DNA of 7,439 nt from an uncultured Bacilli bacterium (GTDB lineage: Bacteria; Bacillota_I; Bacilli_A; RFN20; CAG-288). The position numbers and the translations under genes were made by a program. The notes under the pieces were generated by a model that worked only from the letters and a program-made list of their open reading frames with translations, made no database searches and was not told the DNA's origin. The stretch covers positions 1 through 7,439 of the forward strand of contig CAKUXT010000098.1 of assembly GCA_934700375.1 (NCBI GenBank). Direction: 5' to 3'. Position 1 is the stretch's first letter. Every line of letters begins with the position of its first letter. Below are positions 1 to 4,633 of this stretch, in pieces.

Positions 1-1277
1 GTTGTGAGTTGTTTCCTTTTCCTGTTCTTAGCCTTCAAAAGGCTCTCCTCGACCTTCGCTTTGTCTTCCTCAAGGGACGAAATCATATCCGCGATTGACT
101 TGTTCGCCATTCCATTGGCAACGGCGTTGAGGCAGTTTTTGAGTTTCCTCTCAATCTCTTTTTCCGTATCTTCTAGAATCTTGATTTCGCTCCCGCAGTC
201 GGAAAGTAGGTTGAAATACTCAACCATGCGCTGGGCAGCATTATCGACGATATCCGGCGAAAGGATGTAATCCATGGCGGATCTGACCACAAAGTCCTCA
301 AGCTCATCTTTCTTGATTGGCTTGGCGGTGCATTGATGCTTCACCGCATTCTTGCATTTGTAGTAATGGTAGGTCTTGCCCGTGTGTGAAGTCCCTGTAT
401 GCCCATGAATCAGAGCGCCGCATTCCCCGCAATAGAGCTTCTCGCTCAAAAGGAACTTGTAGTCGACAAGCCTGGCTTTGTTCTTGTGTTTATGCTTGTC
501 GAGCTCCTTTTGTGCCTCTTTGAAAACTTCATTGGTAACGATGGCGGGAACGATGTTTTCGAAGACGTATTCCTTATATCTGGCTATCCCGGTGTACTTC
601 TCGTTTCTCAGCAATCTTGAAACGGCGTTCGCCTTCCACTTCTTGCCTTTGCATAAGATGTTCCTATCATTTAGACTTGAGACGACGTCTTTAATCTGCT
701 TATGGTTGATGATGGATGAGAAAATCCATTTGACGATCTCAGCTTCGTCTTCGTTGATGACGTATCTTTTGTCCCCATTTATGCGGTAACCATAGATGAT
801 TGGCCCGCCCGTGAATTTGCCCTTGGCCCTCGACTCGTAATTGCCACGCACGATTTTCTGTGCGAGCTCCTTGGAATAGTATTCGCTGTATCCCTCAAGT
901 ATAGATTCCAAGATGATTCCTTCGGGGGAATCGCTGATCTTCTCGGTAGCCGAAATTACCTTGACTCCGTTGTCCCTCAGCTTCTTCTTATAGACCGCGG
1001 AATCATATCGGTTTCTTGAGAATCTATCAAGCTTGTAGACCAACACGTATTGAAACGCTTTGTTGGAGCTGTCCGATATCATCTTCTGGAACGATGGCCT
1101 GTCGTCGTTCCTTCCGGTCATGGCCCTGTCGACGTAGGTGTCGATGATGGTATATCCTTCCTTCTCGGCGAATTGGTGTATGACCCTGAGCTGTCCTTCG
1201 ATGGATTGCTCGTTCTGCCTTTCGGAGGAGTATCTAGCATATATTACCGCAACCTTACTTCCTTGCTTCTTCACCAT
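1..1277 (-). CDS. Large serine recombinase (resolvase/integrase family), 3' end cut by window
   Basis: This is a site-specific DNA recombinase that would integrate, excise or invert DNA through a serine-DNA covalent intermediate. I read 425 codons in frame without a stop before the window ends. The N-terminal resolvase domain (about residues 8-150) carries YARYSSERQ, with Ser17 as the likely nucleophile, and YKLDRFSRN with Arg85 and Arg88. A recombinase domain follows (about 155-260). A zinc ribbon has Cys283, Cys286, Cys308 and Cys316. A charged coiled-coil stretch covers about 360-420. Large serine recombinases usually have about 450-550 residues, so a short C-terminal tail is missing. The ATG at 1277-1275 has a strong ribosome binding site 6 bases upstream and overlaps the preceding gene by 23 bases. 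Lys is mostly AAG and Arg often AGG, unlike the AT-rich genes to the right, which suggests separate ancestry. Whether it is an integrase or a transposase (TnpX-like) cannot be decided here. Confidence 0.93.
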   Translation of the reverse strand, partial: MVKKQGSKVAVIYARYSSERQNEQSIEGQLRVIHQFAEKEGYTIIDTYVDRAMTGRNDDRPSFQKMISDSSNKAFQYVLVYKLDRFSRNRYDSAVYKKKLRDNGVKVISATEKISDSPEGIILESILEGYSEYYSKELAQKIVRGNYESRAKGKFTGGPIIYGYRINGDKRYVINEDEAEIVKWIFSSIINHKQIKDVVSSLNDRNILCKGKKWKANAVSRLLRNEKYTGIARYKEYVFENIVPAIVTNEVFKEAQKELDKHKHKNKARLVDYKFLLSEKLYCGECGALIHGHTGTSHTGKTYHYYKCKNAVKHQCTAKPIKKDELEDFVVRSAMDYILSPDIVDNAAQRMVEYFNLLSDCGSEIKILEDTEKEIERKLKNCLNAVANGMANKSIADMISSLEEDKAKVEESLLKAKNRKRKQLT

Positions 1278-1752
1278 TTGCTGCTCCTCCTTTCCACAGG
1301 TCAATCATCATGTACACGTCCTTGATCAATTGGGAGGCATCGCCCATCTTCTCGAACACGTGCCTATAGCTCATGATGTTGATATTTGAAATAAGGACAA
1401 AATATCTGATGTATTCGATGACGTCCCATCTGTAGTAGTCCTTTTCACCCGCCACTTGTTTCCTAAGCAAAGGAAGGGATTCCTTGTTAAGAGCGAAGTT
1501 CCTTTCTTGGAGCTTGATGTGCTTCATTAGATAGTAGATAGCCATCGATTCTGTGTGGAAGTCCAAAGCGGACATGACGACGTCTTTGGTGAACGTGAAT
1601 TGTTCTTTCTCATCTTCATCGTTAATGACGCTAAAAACATTAGTGGCGGAGAGGTTGTCGATGGATCCGCCCTTTTTCAAATACGTGTTGATGTCGTTTG
1701 CGAAAATTTTTGCGAAGTCATGCGTGGTGTATTCGGTCAGTTTCTTTTCCAT
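1255..1752 (-). CDS. Protein of unknown function, 165 residues, coupled to the serine recombinase
   Basis: I do not recognise this protein. It has 165 residues, looks largely alpha-helical and has no signal peptide, clear membrane segment, cysteine cluster or nucleotide-binding motif. Charged residues dominate the first 55 positions (for example NDEDEKEQ). A more aromatic middle and end follow (DYYRWDVIEYIRYFV). The ATG at 1752-1750 is preferred because AGGAGG lies 9 bases upstream. A TTG at 1827 would add 25 residues but has no binding site and would read through the hairpins of the leader. The 3' end overlaps the recombinase by 23 bases, and its WKGG codons contain the recombinase's ribosome binding site, so the two are almost certainly translated together. 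A role as recombination directionality factor or regulator of the recombinase is an inference from position only. Confidence 0.8.
   Translation of the reverse strand: MEKKLTEYTTHDFAKIFANDINTYLKKGGSIDNLSATNVFSVINDEDEKEQFTFTKDVVMSALDFHTESMAIYYLMKHIKLQERNFALNKESLPLLRKQVAGEKDYYRWDVIEYIRYFVLISNINIMSYRHVFEKMGDASQLIKDVYMMIDLWKGGAANGEEARK
1284..1295 (-). promoter_or_regulatory. Ribosome binding site of the recombinase
   Basis: GGAAAGGAGGAG ends 6 bases before the recombinase ATG and lies inside the coding sequence of the 165-residue protein. The identical 12-mer stands before that protein's own start (1760-1771), so both genes of the pair carry the same strong initiation signal. Confidence 0.85.
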
Positions 1753-1759
1753 GTCGTTT

Positions 1760-1771
1760 CTCCTCCTTTCC
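1760..1771 (-). promoter_or_regulatory. Ribosome binding site of the 165-residue protein
   Basis: GGAAAGGAGGAG ends 7 bases before the ATG at 1752 and decides that start over the upstream TTG at 1827. Its GGAGG core could pair with CUUCC (1785-1781, one G-U pair) in the leader. The CGGAA directly before it (1772-1768) could pair with UUCCG (1784-1780). The site may therefore be masked in one fold of the leader RNA. Confidence 0.85.
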
Positions 1772-1780
1772 GTCAAAAGC

Positions 1781-1802
1781 GGAAGCCGGGCATCCCGGTT
1801 CC
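1781..1802 (-). repeat. Nine-base-pair hairpin with one bulge in the leader
   Basis: On the minus strand GGAA plus CCGGG (1802-1794), loop ATG (1793-1791), then CCCGG, a bulged C (1785) and TTCC (1784-1781). The core CCGGG/CCCGG is perfect. The loop is itself an ATG opening a six-codon frame (MPGFRF, stop at 1775-1773) that ends just before the ribosome binding site. Confidence 0.55.
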
Positions 1803-1811
1803 AAGACCCTG

Positions 1812-1863
1812 ACGGGCGATAAGGCAAAACTGCCAGGTGTGGCAGATTGTGGCCCGTCTTATC
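1812..1863 (-). repeat. Crossing inverted repeats (pseudoknot-type) around a perfect hairpin
   Basis: On the minus strand GATAAG (1863-1858) is followed directly by ACGGGC (1857-1852), then 6 bases. Next comes the hairpin CTGCCA-CACC-TGGCAG (1845-1830), then 6 bases, then CTTATC (1823-1818) followed directly by GCCCGT (1817-1812). GATAAG pairs with CTTATC and ACGGGC with GCCCGT. The two pairings cross, giving an H-type pseudoknot with an inserted stem-loop. All spacers and stems are 6 long, with a 4-base loop. No U tract follows on the minus strand, so it is not an ordinary terminator. Confidence 0.6.
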
Positions 1864-1875
1864 TTGTTTACAAAA

Positions 1876-1881
1876 ATTATG
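1876..1881 (-). promoter_or_regulatory. Weak candidate -10 box for the recombinase operon
   Basis: CATAAT (5 of 6 to consensus) lies between the endonuclease stop and the structured leader. Initiation about 7 bases downstream would start the transcript a few bases before the pseudoknot segment. I find no convincing -35 box at 16-18 bases, so this is only a suggestion, and read-through from the restriction operon is possible. Confidence 0.2.
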
Positions 1882-1882
1882 C

Positions 1883-2782
1883 TTATTTAGTCATTAGGTG
1901 CTGTAATAATGAATTCGGATCTATAAGTTTATCAATGACCCCATCTTCCAAATCTTTAATGTTGTATAGCGTGTCAAGAACATCAAAAGTTTCTTCGAGG
2001 TTATGCTTGGCGCTAAACCAGCCAATGCCATCCGTAAACCAAACAAATGTAAAACCGTTAATTCCTTTAGCCTCTAAAGCGAGCTCTTTATAGCTTCTGG
2101 CCGTTTCGTTTAGTTTGGAGCCACCTCCACTATAAAAATTGCATTCGCAGCCATAAATTTCTCCGAACGCGCCTTTAAAAACGAAATCAAACCTTTTTTC
2201 CGTTTTGTCTTGGTTGCTAATTCTCGCCAAATTCAAACCGCACATCTTTTCCACTTCAGATTTAGTCATTTCTTTGAAATAAGTTTTATTCTTAACCAAT
2301 CCCGCTTTTATCAAATATGACTCGACCAAATCTTCCATAGCGTCACCTGTTCTATTTTTTCTTCCATTGGTATCCATTCCGACTTCAACACCTAAAACAT
2401 AATCGATTAAATTATTAATGATGTGATTTTGAAGTAGTTCAAAGAGTCCACAGTTTTTCATAAATAAGGCATATTGATCAACCGAATAGTTCATCTTTGC
2501 AAAATTGAAAACATACGTCTCCTTAGGGTCGATAATTTTGATTTCTCTTTCTCGCTTTGCTAAAAGAATTGGAATGGCCTTTATAACTTCCGGATATTTT
2601 GTTAATAGGTTCTTAAAATCATCTTCAATCATTTTGGAACCGATTAAGGAATTTAAAAGGTTTAGTTCAATCTTAATTTTTTGAACGTTTTCATATACTT
2701 TTGGAAAATCAGTGTAATAATTCCACGTTGCAATGCTGTCTTTCATTGTCAACAGCCACGGCTCAAAGTTTCTTTTCATCAT
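1883..2782 (-). CDS. dpnB: Type II restriction endonuclease, DpnII/MboI family (GATC)
   Basis: This endonuclease is expected to cut unmethylated double-stranded GATC. At 299 residues it is close to the family's usual length. The diagnostic block is KRFDFVF (about 197-203) followed by GEIYGCECNFYSGGGSKLNE (207-226). The first supplies Asp199 and the second supplies Glu213 of a PD-(D/E)XK-like site, with Asn215 where the classical lysine would be. NFYSGGGSKLNE is the signature by which I recognise the family. A helix with Glu150 (RTGDAMEDLVE) precedes it. The start is one of two adjacent ATG codons (2782 or 2779). The first overlaps the DpnA-like stop by one base (TAATG) and has AGGAGG at a 7-base spacing. 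It is last in the operon after both methylases, an order that favours protection before cutting. I assign GATC from the family and the two partner methylases. Confidence 0.93.
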   Translation of the reverse strand: MMKRNFEPWLLTMKDSIATWNYYTDFPKVYENVQKIKIELNLLNSLIGSKMIEDDFKNLLTKYPEVIKAIPILLAKREREIKIIDPKETYVFNFAKMNYSVDQYALFMKNCGLFELLQNHIINNLIDYVLGVEVGMDTNGRKNRTGDAMEDLVESYLIKAGLVKNKTYFKEMTKSEVEKMCGLNLARISNQDKTEKRFDFVFKGAFGEIYGCECNFYSGGGSKLNETARSYKELALEAKGINGFTFVWFTDGIGWFSAKHNLEETFDVLDTLYNIKDLEDGVIDKLIDPNSLLQHLMTK

Positions 2783-3564
2783 TAGATTTCCTCCTTATTG
2801 CTTTGATATCTTTTTATAGTTAAATCTAAATATTCTTGTTCTTTATCGATACCGATATAATTTCGATTCAGCAAATGGCAAGCAATTCCCGTCGTTCCAC
2901 TTCCATTGAAGGGATCCAAAACTAAATCCCCTTCTTTGGTGGAAGCTAACAAAATTCTTTCAAGTACTGATAACGGCTTTTGAGTTGGATGCTTACCAAA
3001 TTCTTTTTCTTTCTTTGATGGAAGGTTCAATAACCAAACGTCTTTCATTTGTTTTCCACCATTGATTTCCTTCATCAGTGAATAGTTGAAATAATGTTTT
3101 CCTTTTTCCCCTTTTTCATCAATTTTTCTTGCCCAAATAATAGTTTCTGTTGAATTGGCAAAACAACGACAAGCAAGGTTGGGAGCTGGGTTAGGCTTTT
3201 CCCAAGTGACGTTGTTGATTATGGAATATCCTTCTAATTCCAAAGCAACGCCAACCGAATAGATGTTGTGAAAGGTTCCGCTTATCCATATTGTTCCGTC
3301 ATCTTTCAGAACCTTTCTACACGATCTTAACCATTTTCTATTGAAATCTAGTTTTTCTTTCGGCGCTAAAGGTTTATCCCAATTTCCTTTGTCGACTGAT
3401 ACCTGTTTACCTGAACGGCATGAAACGCCCCCACTTGAAAGAAAATATGGCGGATCCGCAAAAATGACATCAATTGATTTTTCTTTAATCGACCTTAAAA
3501 TCGAATTTGAGTCACCGCAATATAAGGTAAAACCACCGTTTTGAAAATAAGGTTTAATTTTCAT
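2782..3564 (-). CDS. dpnA: DNA adenine N6-methyltransferase, DpnA-like (second methylase of a DpnII system)
   Basis: This S-adenosylmethionine-dependent methylase modifies adenine in GATC. Its family relatives (DpnA, M2 of MboI and LlaDCHI) are known to act on single-stranded as well as double-stranded DNA. At 260 residues it is full length. The catalytic motif IV DPPY is at 37-40 (FADPPYFLSSGG). The cofactor loop comes late, LDPFNGSGTTG at 216-226, preceded by HPTQKP at 192-197. This order (catalytic motif first) marks the beta class, unlike its partner. The ATG at 3564 lies inside the last codons of the DpnM-like gene (11-base overlap). The nearest GAGG is 15 bases away, too far for efficient independent initiation, so translation probably depends on the upstream gene. 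Confidence 0.93.
   Translation of the reverse strand: MKIKPYFQNGGFTLYCGDSNSILRSIKEKSIDVIFADPPYFLSSGGVSCRSGKQVSVDKGNWDKPLAPKEKLDFNRKWLRSCRKVLKDDGTIWISGTFHNIYSVGVALELEGYSIINNVTWEKPNPAPNLACRCFANSTETIIWARKIDEKGEKGKHYFNYSLMKEINGGKQMKDVWLLNLPSKKEKEFGKHPTQKPLSVLERILLASTKEGDLVLDPFNGSGTTGIACHLLNRNYIGIDKEQEYLDLTIKRYQSNKEEI
2790..2795 (-). promoter_or_regulatory. Ribosome binding site of the endonuclease
   Basis: AGGAGG lies within the last codons of the DpnA-like methylase, 7 bases before the first of two ATG codons. With the TAATG stop-start overlap it points to coupled translation of methylase and endonuclease. Confidence 0.8.
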
Positions 3565-4384
3565 AATTTGTGATAATTACCTCTTCAACATTGCCTCTTC
3601 CAGAGGCCTTGGAATTAATCATTCTTTTTGCTTCAACAACATGAACGTTGAATCCTTTATAAAGCTCTCTAATAAATTCAGTGTTGTGATTACTAAGCAT
3701 CACATAGACCCCCTTCTCAGATAATTCTTTATAAACCTTTGCAAGTCGTTTTTGTTCTTCTTTGCCAAATGGGTTTTTAGCGTAGGAAGTAAATGAATCT
3801 TTATTTTCCCAAGTGTCATAAGGAGGATCAAAATAAACGAAATCTCCCGCTTTCACTTCGGCAAGGGCATCCTGAAAATCACCATTAAAAATCTTAGGCT
3901 TTGACGAAGAGAAAAAAGCATAAATCTCTTTTAAGTTTCCATTTTCATAACAATTTACTGTCTTTTTTCTGCCAGATGGGACGTTAAAATAACCCTTGCT
4001 ATTAACACGATAAAGCCCATTGAAACAGGATTTGTTTAAATAAATCATTCTTGCGGCACGTTCATAAATCGGCAAGGAAAGAAAATCCGGATTTCTATCC
4101 ATGTTTCTTACTTCGTAATAATGTTCTTCGCTATGATGTTCTTGGTGAAAATCGAGCATTTCTAAAAGCTTTTTAAAGTCTTCTTCGTTAGTAAAACAAA
4201 GATATGCTTGTATCAATTCGGAATTAAAATCATTGATAATAAAATCTTTTGGTGCAACGCTAAACATAAGAGCGCCCCCACCAATAAAAGGCTCAAAATA
4301 ACGACCATAAGTTTTAGGCATCAGTGCATGGATTTTATCTAATAATTGCGTTTTTCCACCGGCCCATTTTACAAACGGATGCAT
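3554..4384 (-). CDS. dpnM: DNA adenine N6-methyltransferase, Dam/DpnM family
   Basis: This double-strand GATC adenine methylase protects the host from the linked endonuclease. It has 276 residues, typical of Dam-family enzymes. The cofactor-binding segment KWAGGKTQLL is at 6-15 and motif I FEPFIGGGALMF at 30-41. The catalytic DPPY is at 186-189 (VYFDPPYDTW), the order of the alpha class. The ATG at 4384 lies one base after the stop of the small regulator, and GGAGG is 9 bases upstream. It shares 11 bases with the next methylase. Having one alpha-class and one beta-class methylase with a DpnII-type nuclease matches the classical DpnII operon order M1-M2-R. Confidence 0.95.
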   Translation of the reverse strand: MHPFVKWAGGKTQLLDKIHALMPKTYGRYFEPFIGGGALMFSVAPKDFIINDFNSELIQAYLCFTNEEDFKKLLEMLDFHQEHHSEEHYYEVRNMDRNPDFLSLPIYERAARMIYLNKSCFNGLYRVNSKGYFNVPSGRKKTVNCYENGNLKEIYAFFSSSKPKIFNGDFQDALAEVKAGDFVYFDPPYDTWENKDSFTSYAKNPFGKEEQKRLAKVYKELSEKGVYVMLSNHNTEFIRELYKGFNVHVVEAKRMINSKASGRGNVEEVIITNYEN

Positions 4385-4385
4385 T

Positions 4386-4580
4386 TTACAAAGCCTCCAT
4401 ATCTATATTATGCTCGTGGCATATTTGGGCTAATTTTCTTTTTGCTTTCATTGTAGGTTCATGATGCCCTTGCTCCCATCTATTAACGGAGGCGAAGGAA
4501 ACATCAATTTTCTCGGCAAGTTCAGTCTGTGTAATAAACAATTTATTTCTGATGGTTTTAATAATAATAGGCCAATTCAT
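4386..4580 (-). CDS. Small XRE-type helix-turn-helix regulator of the restriction operon
   Basis: This 64-residue DNA-binding protein consists of little more than one Cro/C1-type domain. The helix-turn-helix runs about 16-38 (ITQTELAEK, turn, then recognition helix VSFASVNRWEQG), followed by EPTMKAKRKL. Its size and first position in the operon resemble controller (C) proteins that time endonuclease expression in other restriction systems. Classical DpnII operons lack one as far as I know, so the regulatory role is inferred. I choose the ATG at 4580 because GAGG lies 9 bases upstream. A TTG at 4595 would add five residues, but it has no binding site and falls almost on the predicted transcription start. 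Confidence 0.88.
   Translation of the reverse strand: MNWPIIIKTIRNKLFITQTELAEKIDVSFASVNRWEQGHHEPTMKAKRKLAQICHEHNIDMEAL
4394..4398 (-). promoter_or_regulatory. Ribosome binding site of the DpnM-like methylase
   Basis: GGAGG lies inside the last codons of the regulator gene with a 9-base spacer to the ATG at 4384. The regulator stop and methylase start are one base apart, so initiation is probably coupled. Confidence 0.75.
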
Positions 4581-4602
4581 TTTTGATTTCCTCAACAGCT
4601 TT

Positions 4603-4631
4603 ATTATATAACACTTTTATACTTTATTAAA
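4603..4631 (-). promoter_or_regulatory. Putative promoter of the restriction-modification operon
   Basis: A perfect TATAAT (4608-4603) lies 22 bases before the regulator ATG. A poor -35 match, TTTAAT (4631-4626), sits 17 bases upstream. A perfect -10 with a weak -35 suggests low basal activity or activator dependence. Initiation near 4596 would give a very short leader. The promoter starts right after the hamB stop, so the operon can be driven separately from Hachiman. Confidence 0.55.
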
Positions 4632-4632
4632 G
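4622..4632. promoter_or_regulatory. Palindrome at the -35 position, candidate operator
   Basis: CTTTA-T-TAAAG is a perfect 5+5 dyad that covers the proposed -35 hexamer. Its position would suit binding by the adjacent helix-turn-helix protein. Such AT-rich dyads also arise by chance, and it has no clear resemblance to known C-box sequences. Confidence 0.3.
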
Positions 4633-4633
4633 A

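Larger units (their letters stand above)
1753..1870 (-). promoter_or_regulatory. Structured leader or attachment region upstream of the recombinase operon
   Basis: This stretch lies between the endonuclease stop (1883) and the start of the 165-residue gene, and it is dense in complementary segments. In transcription order these are: a crossing pair of 6-bp helices enclosing a 6-bp hairpin (1863-1812); a 9-bp stem with one bulged base (1802-1781); and a 5-bp stem UUCCG/CGGAA (1784-1768) abutting the ribosome binding site. The last two share UUCC, so they are mutually exclusive. This is what a translational control leader looks like, but I match it to no known riboswitch or ribozyme. It also sits exactly where base composition changes, so a recombinase attachment site at the element end is an equally serious reading. 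Confidence 0.5.

Noticed and set aside
4..1389. Plus-strand open frames across the left end
   Set aside because: They are antisense to the recombinase and the 165-residue gene, which carry clear family motifs or strong binding sites. The frames have no comparable support.
1753..1827. 25-residue N-terminal extension of the 165-residue protein from a TTG
   Set aside because: No ribosome binding site precedes the TTG, and the added codons are the hairpin sequences of the leader.
1811..1858. Intrinsic terminator for the restriction operon (GACGGGC ... GCCCGTC)
   Set aside because: No run of T follows on the minus strand, and the arms are 34 bases apart. On the plus strand a T-rich stretch follows, but no plus-strand gene ends there.
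1255..1870. Type III toxin-antitoxin locus (pseudoknot RNA plus a toxin of about 165 residues)
   Set aside because: The RNA unit is not tandemly repeated and the protein shows no resemblance to ToxN, AbiQ or CptN sequences as I know them.
3450..3459. Ten-base palindrome GCGGATCCGC
   Set aside because: It is explained by the Ala-Asp-Pro-Pro codons of the methylase catalytic motif. The GATC sites at 2913 and 3826 likewise fall on Asp-Pro codons.
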